Position numbers and translations under genes: made by a program. The notes below the pieces were generated by a model. The model searched no databases. It saw only the letters and a program-made list of their open reading frames with translations, and was not told the DNA's origin. From Candidatus Omnitrophota bacterium (GTDB taxonomy: Bacteria > Omnitrophota > Omnitrophia > Omnitrophales > Aquincolibacteriaceae), in the NCBI GenBank assembly GCA_020632475.1, contig JACKFM010000004.1:16417-80416 (forward strand): 64,000 nt of DNA. Direction: 5' to 3'. Below, piece by piece: positions 18,480 to 27,106 of the stretch. How positions within the stretch are numbered: position 1 is the stretch's first letter; every line of letters starts with the position of its first letter.

Positions 18480-18665
18480 ATGGCTAAAACGTGTCTGGTT
18501 GTAAAACAAAAACGCAAACCCAAATTCAGTGTGCGGGGATATAACCGCTGTAAACGTTGCGGAAGACCCCGTGCTTATATCCGTAAAATGGGCCTTTGCC
18601 GAATTTGTTTCCGTGAACTTGTCAACCTGGGAATTATCCCCGGTGTGACCCGCTCAAGCTGGTAA
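18480..18665 (+). CDS. rpsN: Ribosomal protein S14, zinc-ribbon (type Z)
   Basis: This is the short, zinc-binding form of S14 (61 residues), a 30S head protein. The four ligands are visible at Cys24, Cys27, Cys40 and Cys43 (CKRCG and CRICF). The longer zinc-free form of enterobacteria is about 100 residues. The ATG at 18480 follows AAGGAGCGG. An 85-nt gap precedes rpsH. Confidence 0.98.
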   Translation: MAKTCLVVKQKRKPKFSVRGYNRCKRCGRPRAYIRKMGLCRICFRELVNLGIIPGVTRSSW

Positions 18666-18750
18666 TACACAGATCAAACGACGATCCCGAACGCTTTTGC
18701 CCCTATGACAGCGGGGATCCGGATGGATCTTAATAAGGAGATTGAGAGAA

Positions 18751-19149
18751 ATGGCCTGTTCTGATTTTATTGCAGATTTTTTAACGGTAATTCGCAATGC
18801 CGCCAACGCCAAGAAAGATAAAGTGACCATAAAGTCATCGAATCTAACGGTGCGTATTGCCGAGATTCTTCAAGAAGAAGGCTTTATTGAAGCCATTAAA
18901 CCCTTTAAAGAAGGAAATAAGAATTTTGCCCGTATCCATCTTAAATATGTGCGCGGCAAGGTTCCGGCAATTCAAGGGATTAAAAGAATTTCAACACCCG
19001 GATGCCGGGTTTATTCCGGGCATGAAGAGATTCGTGGGGTTCACGGAGGATTGGGGATCTCAATCGTTTCGACTTCACAAGGTGTTATGACCGGTTCAAA
19101 GGCTCGTAAGGAAAAGATCGGCGGAGAGGTTCTCTGTCAAGTTTGGTAA
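18751..19149 (+). CDS. rpsH: Ribosomal protein S8
   Basis: S8 organises the central domain of 16S rRNA and represses the spc operon in E. coli. The frame opens at a TTG (18742), but the ATG at 18751 gives the canonical start MACSDFIADFLTVIRNA and sits 9 nt after AAGGAG. The 132-residue product ends in the conserved GGEVLCQVW. Confidence 0.98.
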   Translation: MACSDFIADFLTVIRNAANAKKDKVTIKSSNLTVRIAEILQEEGFIEAIKPFKEGNKNFARIHLKYVRGKVPAIQGIKRISTPGCRVYSGHEEIRGVHGGLGISIVSTSQGVMTGSKARKEKIGGEVLCQVW

Positions 19150-19182
19150 AAACGAATTTTTGAGTATGAGGTAAAAACTGAA

Positions 19183-19719
19183 ATGTCACGTATAGGAAAA
19201 AAACCAATTAGTATCCCGAGCGGAGTCAAGTTCCAGCTTGATAAACGCAAACTGAATATCCAAGGCCCTAAAGGCAAACTTGATTTGGATGTCCATCCTC
19301 GTATGGAAGTTGTCATCGACGAAAAACACGTTGAGGTGAAGCGTCCGACCAATACCCGTACTGACCGTATGCTGCACGGCCTGACACGTAGTCTGATACA
19401 AAATATGGTTGTGGGTGTTACAGAAGGTTATCAGAAGAATCTTGAATTGGAAGGTGTCGGTTTTAAAGCCAGTATGAAAGGTAAAGTTTTGAATCTGCTT
19501 TTGGGATATACCCATCCGATTGACTATGAGGTTCCGGTTGACGTGGACGTAAAGTGCCCGACACCTACACAGATTTCCGTGAGCGGTGTGGATAAACAAA
19601 AGGTGGGACAAGTTGCTGCAGAAATTCGGCGTTTTCATAAGCCCGAACCGTATAAAGGTAAAGGCGTGCGCTATGTCGGTGAAAATATTAGACGCAAACA
19701 AGGAAAGACGGTGGGGTAG
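19183..19719 (+). CDS. rplF: Ribosomal protein L6
   Basis: L6 is a two-domain 23S rRNA-binding protein near the factor-binding site. The 178-residue product begins MSRIGKKPISIPSGV and has the GYQKNLELEGVGFKA segment. The conserved C-terminal motif EPYKGKGVRYVGENIRRKQGK reads PEPYKGKGVRYVGENIRRK here. Two nt separate it from rplR. Confidence 0.98.
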   Translation: MSRIGKKPISIPSGVKFQLDKRKLNIQGPKGKLDLDVHPRMEVVIDEKHVEVKRPTNTRTDRMLHGLTRSLIQNMVVGVTEGYQKNLELEGVGFKASMKGKVLNLLLGYTHPIDYEVPVDVDVKCPTPTQISVSGVDKQKVGQVAAEIRRFHKPEPYKGKGVRYVGENIRRKQGKTVG

Positions 19720-19721
19720 TC

Positions 19722-20084
19722 ATGTTAAAGAAACAGTTAGGCCGGTTGAAACGGCATAGAAGAATTAGGAAAAAGATTTCTGGAACGTCAGAAAGACCCC
19801 GTGTAAGTATTTACCGGTCTTTGAACCATTTGTATGTTCAGGCAATTGATGACATTCAAGCTAAGACGCTTGTTTCTTTGTCGACCTTGGACAAAAATTT
19901 TTCTAAGCAAGAAAGTGCTTCCGGAGGGAAAACCGGAAAAGCTGAGGTGCTCGGTCTTCAATTTGGGCAAAAACTTAAAGAAAAAGGCATTGATAAAGTA
20001 GCGTTTGACCGCGGAGGATATCTCTATCATGGCCGCGTTAAAGCTTTAGCTGATGCTCTTAGACAGGCGGGAATACAGGTATGA
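19722..20084 (+). CDS. rplR: Ribosomal protein L18
   Basis: L18 binds 5S rRNA with L5. The 120-residue product shows the basic N-terminus, the SERPRVSIYRSLNHLYVQ strand and the C-terminal FDRGGYLYHGRVKALADALR. It overlaps rpsE by 4 nt (ATGA). Confidence 0.98.
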   Translation: MLKKQLGRLKRHRRIRKKISGTSERPRVSIYRSLNHLYVQAIDDIQAKTLVSLSTLDKNFSKQESASGGKTGKAEVLGLQFGQKLKEKGIDKVAFDRGGYLYHGRVKALADALRQAGIQV

Positions 20085-20740
20085 GTGAGAATAAAAAAGA
20101 TCAGGAAGAAGACGTTAAAAATTCGGCCGTTCAGGCCCATGTGAGCTCTAAAACGCTGAAAGACGACAAGACGAAGAATGCCGCTTCGGCTGCTGACCAT
20201 TCCGATGATTCGTCTTCGGAACAGTCTGAACAGACTACGACGGATTCGAATTTTTATTCGAATCAAGGTGAGAGTGCTTTTGAAAAGGTCGTTCACATTA
20301 ACCGTTGTGCAAAGGTTGTTAAAGGTGGCCGCAGATTTCACTTTAGCGCACTGGTTGTGGTGGGTAATGGATCCGGAGAGATCGGCTACTCGCTCGGGAA
20401 AGCCAATCAGGTTGCCGATGCAATTCGTAAGGGATTAATCTCGGCGCGTAAAAATAAAATGAAGATTACGCTTAAAGGAACCACTATTCCGCATGAGATT
20501 CTTGGCCGGTATGGTGCTGCGAAAGTGCTCCTAAAGCCGGCTGCGCCAGGTACCGGTATTATTGCCGGCGGTGCGGTTCGTGCGGCTTGTGAATCTTGCG
20601 GCATTAAAGATATTCTGACCAAGAGTCTTGGTAGTGATAATGCAATCAACGTTTTAAAAGCTACGATTGAAGGGTTGCGCCAGCTTATTGACACTCGCAT
20701 ACGTCATGAAGAGGTTGCCGAACCTGGGGTTGAGGAATAA
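20081..20740 (+). CDS. rpsE: Ribosomal protein S5 with long N-terminal extension
   Basis: S5 acts in decoding fidelity and mRNA unwinding. The conserved core starts near residue 62 (FEKVVHINRCAKVVKGGRRF), then GNGSGEIGYSLGKA and the C-terminal domain with AAPGTGIIAGGAVRA. About 60 residues precede it, rich in Ser, Asp, Glu, Lys and Thr. No internal Met or good ribosome-binding site would give a normal start, and the ATG at 20081 overlaps the rplR stop. rplO follows after 2 nt, so no rpmD (L30) lies between them. Confidence 0.97.
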   Translation: MSENKKDQEEDVKNSAVQAHVSSKTLKDDKTKNAASAADHSDDSSSEQSEQTTTDSNFYSNQGESAFEKVVHINRCAKVVKGGRRFHFSALVVVGNGSGEIGYSLGKANQVADAIRKGLISARKNKMKITLKGTTIPHEILGRYGAAKVLLKPAAPGTGIIAGGAVRAACESCGIKDILTKSLGSDNAINVLKATIEGLRQLIDTRIRHEEVAEPGVEE

Positions 20741-20742
20741 CT

Positions 20743-21204
20743 ATGAAGGCAAAAAAACCTTATCAGAAAAAAGTTAAACGTATTGGACGCGGTTCGGGTT
20801 CCGGCCATGGTAAAACTGCGACCAAAGGACACAAAGGGCAAAAGGCGCGTTCGGGATCGGGTGCCAGAATCCGTCCGGGTTTTGAAGGCGGACAAAATCC
20901 TCTGTACCGGCAGTTACCTAAACGCGGTTTTAACCAAGCGGCGTTTCGTAAGGAATATACTGTTTTAAACTTGGATAGCATTGCTGAATTACAAGAGAAA
21001 GAGATTACCCCGGAACTCTTGCAGGCTAAAGGAAAATTCAAAAAACTGCATGCCGGCCTCAAAGTTCTTGGACGCGGCACTCTAAAATCAGCCGTCGTTG
21101 TTAAGGCTCATAAATTTAGTGATTCGGCTAAGGCCAAGATTGAACAGGCCGGCGGACAGGCGATTGTCATTGAATCAGCCAAGACGTCCACCCGTGAGTC
21201 GTAA
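20743..21204 (+). CDS. rplO: Ribosomal protein L15
   Basis: L15 is a late-assembly 50S protein. The 153-residue product has the Gly-rich basic N-terminus (GRGSGSGHGKTATKGHKGQ), followed by FEGGQNPLYRQLPKRGF, and a C-terminal domain with KVLGRG. It directly follows rpsE and precedes secY by 48 nt. Confidence 0.98.
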   Translation: MKAKKPYQKKVKRIGRGSGSGHGKTATKGHKGQKARSGSGARIRPGFEGGQNPLYRQLPKRGFNQAAFRKEYTVLNLDSIAELQEKEITPELLQAKGKFKKLHAGLKVLGRGTLKSAVVVKAHKFSDSAKAKIEQAGGQAIVIESAKTSTRES

Positions 21205-21252
21205 TTATTCAACCATCAATACAGAATTATCGGATATCGCTAAGCAGGAATT

Positions 21253-22608
21253 ATGCTGAAAGCATACGCAAACATTTTTAAAATTCCGGATTTACGCAGT
21301 AAAGTCCTTTTCACTTTACTGATTATTGTGATTTATCGTATCGGAACGTATGTTCCGACGCCGGGAATTGATGGAACCGCATTGGCTCATTTTTTTGCGC
21401 AGATTTCACGTTCTCCCGGTGGAACGCTCTTTGGTATTATGGGAATGTTTTCAGGAGGCGCTTTGCAAAAGGCCACGATTTTTGCATTGGGGATTATGCC
21501 TTACATTTCGGCATCAATTATTCTCCAGCTTTTGACGGTGGTTATCCCTAAATTGGAGCAGATGGCCAAAGAAGGTGAAGAAGGAAGAAAACAGATCATT
21601 CAGTATACGCGTTACGGAACAATCATTCTGGCCATTATTCAGACATTTTTTATTTCGTTGTGGCTTGAGAATCCGAATGCATTCCAGGGAACGGTGATAG
21701 TGCCTAATCCCGGTTGGGGATTTAGACTAATGACTATTTTAACGCTTACCACCGGAACGGCATTCATCATGTGGTTGGGCGAGCAGATTGACCAGTACGG
21801 CATCGGTAACGGGATGTCGATCATCATTACTGCCGGTATTATTGAGTCGATTCCCACGGCTTTTTGGCAAACCTATCTGCTGTTATCTCCTTTTGATCCA
21901 GCAAGGCAGCAATTGGCATGGTGGAAATTTGCCCTGATGATTGCCTTATTCGTCGGGACCGTTGTCGGCGTCATTATGATTATTCAGGGACAGCGTAAAA
22001 TACCAGTCCAATATGCAAAACAGATCCGTGGACACCGGATGTATGGAGGGCAAAGCACTTATCTGCCGTTGAAAGTCAATCAGGCCGGTGTGATTCCGAT
22101 TATTTTTGCCCAATCGGTCATTCTTTTTCCGGCCACGATCGCAGGCTTTTTCCCGGGATCCGGAGCAATTAATAGTGTGGCTCACGCGTTATCACCCGGT
22201 TCGATCACGCATTCAATTATCTATGCTTTGTTGATTTTATTTTTTACGTTCTTTTATACGGCAATTACATTTAATCCGGTTGAGGTCAGCGAAAACCTTC
22301 AAAAATTCGGAGGTTTTGTCCCTGGAATTCGTCCGGGTAAAAATACGGCTGAATATTTGGACTACATTATGACCCGTATTGCCGCAAGCGGAGCCATATT
22401 TTTGGCCATTATTGCACTTTTTCCGAATGTGATTTCATCACCGAGAGTATTAAATATTCCCTTTTTGATTGCCAGTTTTTTTGGAGGCACCGGTCTTTTG
22501 ATTATTGTCGGTGTGGTGCTGGATACGGTAAAGCAGATTGAATCACAGCTGCTTATGCGCCACTATGAAGGCTTTATCAAAAAAGGAAAATTAAAGGCGC
22601 GTCGCTAA
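21253..22608 (+). CDS. secY: Protein translocase subunit SecY
   Basis: SecY is the pore-forming subunit of the inner-membrane Sec translocon. The 451-residue protein has about ten hydrophobic segments, the N-terminal YRIGTYVPTPGID, and the plug-region segment with GMFSGGALQ. It also has the cytosolic loop AKQIRGHRMYGGQSTYLPLK and the late RPGKNTAEYLDYI. The stop codon overlaps the adk start (TAATG). Confidence 0.98.
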   Translation: MLKAYANIFKIPDLRSKVLFTLLIIVIYRIGTYVPTPGIDGTALAHFFAQISRSPGGTLFGIMGMFSGGALQKATIFALGIMPYISASIILQLLTVVIPKLEQMAKEGEEGRKQIIQYTRYGTIILAIIQTFFISLWLENPNAFQGTVIVPNPGWGFRLMTILTLTTGTAFIMWLGEQIDQYGIGNGMSIIITAGIIESIPTAFWQTYLLLSPFDPARQQLAWWKFALMIALFVGTVVGVIMIIQGQRKIPVQYAKQIRGHRMYGGQSTYLPLKVNQAGVIPIIFAQSVILFPATIAGFFPGSGAINSVAHALSPGSITHSIIYALLILFFTFFYTAITFNPVEVSENLQKFGGFVPGIRPGKNTAEYLDYIMTRIAASGAIFLAIIALFPNVISSPRVLNIPFLIASFFGGTGLLIIVGVVLDTVKQIESQLLMRHYEGFIKKGKLKARR

Positions 22609-23267
22609 TGAAACTTGTTCTTTTAGGTCCTCCGGGTGCAGGTAAAGGTACACATGCCAAAATATTATGCGAGCGGTTTAATCTGACACATTTGGCTGCA
22701 GGCGATATTTTTCGGCGTAATATCCGTGAGAACACGGAGCTTGGCCGCAAAGCGAAGGACACAATTGAAAAAGGTCACCTGGTTCCGGATGATCTGGTCA
22801 ATGAAATGATGTTTCGCGAAATTGAGAATGCCGACCGGAAGAATGGTTTTGTTCTGGATGGGTATCCGCGAACGATCGGCCAAGCGGAAGCACTTGACGC
22901 TTTTTGTGCTCGGACCGATTACAATTTAGATGTGGTGCTTAACTTTGACACTTCGGAAAATGTCATTATTGACCGCTTGTCGGGAAGAAGAGTGAATCCT
23001 ACGACCGGACGGGTTTATCATGTTCGCAATATGCCCCCAAAGGTGGACGGGATATGCGACGAAACCGGAGAAAAACTGGTTACTCGCAAGGATGATCAGC
23101 CGGAGACGATTAAAAAACGTCTTGAAGTTTACGAGAAAGAAACACAGCCTTTGATTGATTTTTATAAAAAGAAAGGGCTGCTTCAGGATGTTCCGGGTGA
23201 TTATGATGTGCCTGAGTTACAGGCGCATTTGAATCAGATCTTTGAAAGATTAAACCTGGCCGTATGA
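22608..23267 (+). CDS. adk: Adenylate kinase
   Basis: Adk interconverts ATP, AMP and ADP in the cytosol. The 219-residue product has the P-loop GPPGAGKGTHA at the N-terminus, the AMP-site DGYPRTIGQAEAL, and a long LID domain (about residues 126-163). The LID has only one cysteine, so it is not the zinc-binding type. The gene lies between secY and map, a common spc-cluster layout, with overlaps on both sides. Confidence 0.98.
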   Translation: MKLVLLGPPGAGKGTHAKILCERFNLTHLAAGDIFRRNIRENTELGRKAKDTIEKGHLVPDDLVNEMMFREIENADRKNGFVLDGYPRTIGQAEALDAFCARTDYNLDVVLNFDTSENVIIDRLSGRRVNPTTGRVYHVRNMPPKVDGICDETGEKLVTRKDDQPETIKKRLEVYEKETQPLIDFYKKKGLLQDVPGDYDVPELQAHLNQIFERLNLAV

Positions 23268-24019
23268 TTTCTTTGAAATCAAGCCGTGAAATTGAAATCA
23301 TACGTCAAGGCGGTGAAATATTAAAACAAGTTTTTATTGCGGTAAAGCCGGCAATTGAGGAAGGTATTACGACCGAAGAATTAGACACAATTGCCGAGTC
23401 GGTTATCCGTAAAGCCAATGCCGAACCGGCATTTAAGGGATACCGCGGTTTTCCCAAGACAGCCTGTATTTCCGTCAATGAAGAAGTCGTTCATGGAATT
23501 CCCGGCCCGAGAAAACTTAAAAAAGGCGATATCGTCAGTTTTGATATTGGTGCCAAATTTGAAGGCTATTATTCGGATTCAGCCAGGACTTGGACGGTCG
23601 GTGCTGTTGATGAGCATAAACAAAGCCTTGTCGATACAGCCCGAAAGTCACTGGAGTGTGCCATTGAGCAATATCAACCCGGATGGCGGGTCGGTGATCT
23701 TGGATCAAGGATTCAATCGTATATTGAATCAAAGGGTTTTCAGGTTGTTCGTGATTACGTAGGACATGGGATCGGCCGCAATATTCACGAAGACCCGCAA
23801 GTTCCTAATTATGGAAAGGCGGGGCACGGAGTGAAGATTCAACCCGGCCTCGTATTGGCGATTGAGCCGATGGTCACCGAAGGTCATCACTCGGTTGAAA
23901 CACTTGATGACGGTTGGACCGTTGTAACACGTGACCGGAAGCTGGCAAGCCATTATGAAGAAATGATTGCTTTTACCGAGGAAGGTTTTATCAGGCTTTC
24001 GGCTGATAATGAAGTATAA
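23264..24019 (+). CDS. map: Methionine aminopeptidase, type I
   Basis: Map removes the initiator Met from nascent proteins and uses a dinuclear metal site. The 251-residue length and fold match type Ia. Visible metal-ligand segments are FDIGAKFEGYYSDSARTW (two Asp), GHGIGRNIHEDP (His), and LAIEPMV and EEMIAFTEEGF (Glu). It overlaps adk by 4 nt. Confidence 0.98.
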   Translation: MISLKSSREIEIIRQGGEILKQVFIAVKPAIEEGITTEELDTIAESVIRKANAEPAFKGYRGFPKTACISVNEEVVHGIPGPRKLKKGDIVSFDIGAKFEGYYSDSARTWTVGAVDEHKQSLVDTARKSLECAIEQYQPGWRVGDLGSRIQSYIESKGFQVVRDYVGHGIGRNIHEDPQVPNYGKAGHGVKIQPGLVLAIEPMVTEGHHSVETLDDGWTVVTRDRKLASHYEEMIAFTEEGFIRLSADNEV

Positions 24020-24032
24020 CGATTGAGAGAAT

Positions 24033-24251
24033 ATGGGTAAAGAGGATGCGATAGAAGTAGAAGGGACAGTGGTGGAACCGTTACCCAATGCGATGTTTAG
24101 GGTCGAATTGGAAAATGGACATAAGATTCTTGCCCATGTTTCCGGAAAAATGAGAATGCATTACATACGTATTTTGAAGGGCGACAAGGTGAAAGTGGAG
24201 TTGTCACCCTATGATTTAACCCGCGGACGAATTACTTTCCGCGTCAAGTAA
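24033..24251 (+). CDS. infA: Translation initiation factor IF-1
   Basis: IF-1 is an OB-fold protein that occupies the A site during initiation. The 72-residue length is exact for the family. MGKEDAIEVEGTVVEPLPNA, then VELENGHKILAHVSGKMR and the C-terminal DLTRGRITFRVK are diagnostic. It lies 13 nt after map and just before rpmJ. Confidence 0.98.
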   Translation: MGKEDAIEVEGTVVEPLPNAMFRVELENGHKILAHVSGKMRMHYIRILKGDKVKVELSPYDLTRGRITFRVK

Positions 24252-24267
24252 GGGCGGAAGACTTATT

Positions 24268-24384
24268 ATGAAAGTTAGAACATCAGTCAGAAGAATTTGT
24301 GAGAATTGCAAGGTAATTAAACGTAAAGGTGTTGTTTACATTATCTGCAAAACAAATCCTAAGCATAAGCAGCGGCAGGGATAA
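24268..24384 (+). CDS. rpmJ: Ribosomal protein L36, zinc form
   Basis: This 38-residue protein has the zinc ligands Cys11, Cys14, Cys27 and His33. It begins MKVRTSVRRICENCKVIKRK and ends NPKHKQRQG, the canonical L36 layout. It lies 16 nt after infA, in the usual infA-rpmJ-rpsM order. Confidence 0.96.
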   Translation: MKVRTSVRRICENCKVIKRKGVVYIICKTNPKHKQRQG

Positions 24385-24390
24385 AGTAGT

Positions 24391-24487
24391 TTAAGTCATA
24401 AGTCTTAGGTTTTAAGTGGCAAAGATATAAAAGATGCATTCTTGATCCCCGGGATCTTATAACTTATCACTTAAAACTTATAACTTA
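24391..24487. repeat. Long inverted repeat in the rpmJ-rpsM gap
   Basis: The left arm (24391-24418), built of TAAGTCATAAGT and GGTTTTAAGTG, pairs with CACTTAAAACTTATAACTTA (24468-24487), with a 4-5 nt bulge and few mismatches. Between them is a near-palindrome, GATCCC(C)GGGATC, at 24444-24456. The arms are built of degenerate TAAGT/ACTTA words. It fills most of the 123-nt gap, and no T-run follows the right arm. It could be a dispersed intergenic repeat or a structured mRNA element before rpsM; the sequence alone cannot separate these. Confidence 0.6.
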
Positions 24488-24507
24488 GTTTAAAGGAGCA
24501 AAGAGTT

Positions 24508-24894
24508 ATGCCACGAATTTTAGGTGTTGATATACCGAGAGAAAAAACAAGCTACATTGCGCTTACTTATATTTTTGGTATTGGTAATACGCTTTCAAAA
24601 AAGATTTTGGCCGATGCGGGTGTGGATCCCCTTAAACGTGCCAAGGATTTAACGGAAAAGGAAGTCTCTGATATCGCTGCCACCATTCAAAAGACCACAA
24701 AGGTGGAAGGTGATCTCAGGCGTGAGGTTCAGCAGAATATCCGTAGATTGATGGATATCCGTGCTTACCGTGGAGTCCGTCACATTCGTGGGTTACCTGC
24801 AAGAGGGCAGCGTACGCATACTAATTCTAGAACGCGAAAAGGGCCGAGAAAAGTTGTCGGCGGTCTTAACAAGAAACCGCCTTCGCCTAAATAA
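24508..24894 (+). CDS. rpsM: Ribosomal protein S13
   Basis: S13 binds the 30S head and contacts P-site tRNA and S19. The 128-residue product starts MPRILGVDIPREKTSYIALT and has the conserved RGVRHIRGLPARGQRTHTN tail segment. The ATG follows AAAGGAGC. It opens the alpha cluster after the structured gap. Confidence 0.98.
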   Translation: MPRILGVDIPREKTSYIALTYIFGIGNTLSKKILADAGVDPLKRAKDLTEKEVSDIAATIQKTTKVEGDLRREVQQNIRRLMDIRAYRGVRHIRGLPARGQRTHTNSRTRKGPRKVVGGLNKKPPSPK

Positions 24895-24942
24895 GACGCG
24901 AAATTTGTTAATACTCAATAAATTGACCGGAGAAGATCAAAA

Positions 24943-25317
24943 ATGGTGAAGAAAAAGAAAAAGCAGAAAAATGTGACAAAGGGAATTGTGCATGTTGTCG
25001 CAACCTTTAATAACACGATTGTGACTGTGACAGATATGCAGGGAAACACTCTTTGCTGGGCGTCCTCCGGAGGGGCCGGATTTAAGGGATCTAAGAAATC
25101 AACTCCCTTTGCCGCTCAAGTCGCATCAGAACAGGCCGCTAAGAAGGCCTTGGATTTTGGAATGAAAGAAGTCATCGTTCATGTGAAGGGCCCCGGATCA
25201 GGCCGTGAATCCGCGATTCGGGCGTTACAGATGACGGGACTCCAGGTGAGTGCAATTTATGATCTGACCCCGGTTCCTCATAATGGATGCCGGCCCCCGA
25301 AAAAAAGGAGAGTTTAA
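24943..25317 (+). CDS. rpsK: Ribosomal protein S11
   Basis: S11 forms part of the 30S platform near the E site. The 124-residue product has VHVVATFNNTIVTVTD, then SSGGAGFKGSKKSTPFAAQ, and the typical C-terminus DLTPVPHNGCRPPKKRRV. It lies between rpsM and rpsD. Confidence 0.98.
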   Translation: MVKKKKKQKNVTKGIVHVVATFNNTIVTVTDMQGNTLCWASSGGAGFKGSKKSTPFAAQVASEQAAKKALDFGMKEVIVHVKGPGSGRESAIRALQMTGLQVSAIYDLTPVPHNGCRPPKKRRV

Positions 25318-25321
25318 TTTT

Positions 25322-25948
25322 ATGGCACGTTATACAGGTCCTACAGTTCGTTTATCGCGCAGGGAAGGCGTTAACCTGCTTTTAAAAGGCAGCCGTCGTA
25401 ATGATGACAAAGTCGCCAAGCGCTTGCAGCAGATTCCCGGCCAGCATGGGAAAAACAGACAGCGCAAAACATCTGACTATGGTTTGCAGTTGCGTGAGAA
25501 ACAAAAGCTGAAACGCATCTACGGTTTGCTGGAAAAGCAATTTAGGGTTTTCTTTGCCAGAGCCGCGAAAAAGTCCGGTATTACGGGTGAAAATTTAATC
25601 CAGTTGCTTGAAAAACGTCTGGATAACGTCGTGTACCGTTTGATGTTCGGAGCCACCCGGCCCGAAACCAGGCAGATGGTCAGCCATGGGCTTATTTTTG
25701 TCAATGGACGTTCGGTCAATATTCCTTCCTATAGTGTAAGCGTTGGGGATGTGATCAAGCCGAGGCAGAAGGAAGCAACGATTAACCGTATTAAAGCGAA
25801 TCTGGAACTGGTCGAAGACCTTCAGATCCCTGATTGGCTCGCATTGGATCGAAAGACGTTGGAAGCAACAGTGTTGAGAGAGCCGACTAAAGCGGATGCC
25901 GCTTTGCCGGTTGAAGAATCGCTGATTGTTGAGTTGTATTCGAAATAA
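25322..25948 (+). CDS. rpsD: Ribosomal protein S4
   Basis: S4 nucleates 30S assembly and autoregulates the alpha operon in E. coli. The frame opens upstream inside rpsK, but the ATG at 25322 follows AAGGAGAG and gives the canonical MARYTGPTVRLSRREG and 208 residues. The S4 RNA-binding domain appears as LEKRLDNVVYRL, then ARQMVSHGLIFVNG-like sequence (here TRQMVSHGLIFVNGRSVNIP). Confidence 0.98.
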   Translation: MARYTGPTVRLSRREGVNLLLKGSRRNDDKVAKRLQQIPGQHGKNRQRKTSDYGLQLREKQKLKRIYGLLEKQFRVFFARAAKKSGITGENLIQLLEKRLDNVVYRLMFGATRPETRQMVSHGLIFVNGRSVNIPSYSVSVGDVIKPRQKEATINRIKANLELVEDLQIPDWLALDRKTLEATVLREPTKADAALPVEESLIVELYSK

Positions 25949-26077
25949 GAAAGAACGGCTTATTTTTATACGCGTACGGAAATACGGTTTTTACGCTTAG
26001 CTGATGTTCAATTTGGGGAATAAATTTATTTAAGTAGTTTTCCGAAACCGGAAAGCTGCAATTTTGAGGAGGAAAAC

Positions 26078-27094
26078 ATGGGAATTCGCTGGAAAACATT
26101 TGAGATGCCGAAACGGCTTGAGTTGGATAAGGCGACTGCTACGCCAACTTACGGAAAATTTGTTGCAGAGCCTTTTGAACGCGGTTATGGAACGACGGTC
26201 GGAAATGCCTTGAGACGGGTTTTGATTTCATCGATTGAGGGCGCTGCCGTGACAAGTATTAAAGTCAACGGAATGCTTCATGAGTTTTCAACGATTGACG
26301 GTGTTTATGAAGATGGCGCACAGATCGTTTTGAACATCAAGAAACTTGTTCTGCGTTATCATGGAAAAGGGGTTAAACAGATCAGCATCAATGTCAAAAA
26401 AGAAGGCCCGGTGCTGGCTAAAGACATTCAGACGGACGAATCGGTTGAAGTCGTCAACCATGATCTTTTGATTTGCACTCTGACCAAAGAAGTTGATTTG
26501 AAGATTGAAATGGAAGTCGGACGTGGGCGTGGTTATGTTTCGGCCGAAAAGAATAAGAAGGAAGGGATGACGATCGGTGTGATTCCGATTGATTCCATTT
26601 TTTCACCGGTCGTAAAAGTCAATTTTAAGGTTGAAGACACCCGTGTCGGGCAAATTACCGATTACGATCGTCTCATTCTTGAGCTTTGGACCAACGGTGC
26701 GATGAGCCCCGAAGAGGCTCTGCTTTATGCCTCGAATATTTTGGCCCGTCACCTTGACATCTTTGTCAATTACGGTGAATTACCAGAAGAAGAAGAGGAA
26801 GAGGAAGCGCAGGAAGATGAGTCTTTTAAAGAAATCGTCAATAAGCCTATCAGCGAACTTGAGCTTTCCGTTCGTAGCGCCAACTGTCTTGAAGCCGCTC
26901 AGATTAAAACGATTGGCGATTTAATTCAGAAAAGCGAAGGGGAAATGTTAAAATATAAAAATTTTGGAAAAAAATCACTTTCCGAAATAGCAGGGATTTT
27001 GACACCTATGGGATTATCTCTCGGAATGAATATTGAAGAGCGCCTTAAGGGTGGTAAAGCCGTTCAAGCGGATCCTGCCGTAAACGCAAATTAA
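26078..27094 (+). CDS. rpoA: RNA polymerase alpha subunit
   Basis: The alpha subunit scaffolds polymerase assembly and contacts promoter UP elements and activators. The 338-residue product has the N-terminal domain with FVAEPFERGYGTTVGNALRR and GAAVTSIKVNG. An unusually acidic linker follows (LPEEEEEEEAQEDE, about residues 234-247), then the C-terminal DNA-binding domain with LELSVRSANCLEAA and GKKSLSEI. The ATG follows GAGGAGG. A 129-nt gap precedes it. Confidence 0.99.
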   Translation: MGIRWKTFEMPKRLELDKATATPTYGKFVAEPFERGYGTTVGNALRRVLISSIEGAAVTSIKVNGMLHEFSTIDGVYEDGAQIVLNIKKLVLRYHGKGVKQISINVKKEGPVLAKDIQTDESVEVVNHDLLICTLTKEVDLKIEMEVGRGRGYVSAEKNKKEGMTIGVIPIDSIFSPVVKVNFKVEDTRVGQITDYDRLILELWTNGAMSPEEALLYASNILARHLDIFVNYGELPEEEEEEEAQEDESFKEIVNKPISELELSVRSANCLEAAQIKTIGDLIQKSEGEMLKYKNFGKKSLSEIAGILTPMGLSLGMNIEERLKGGKAVQADPAVNAN

Positions 27095-27106
27095 GGATAA
27101 ATACTC

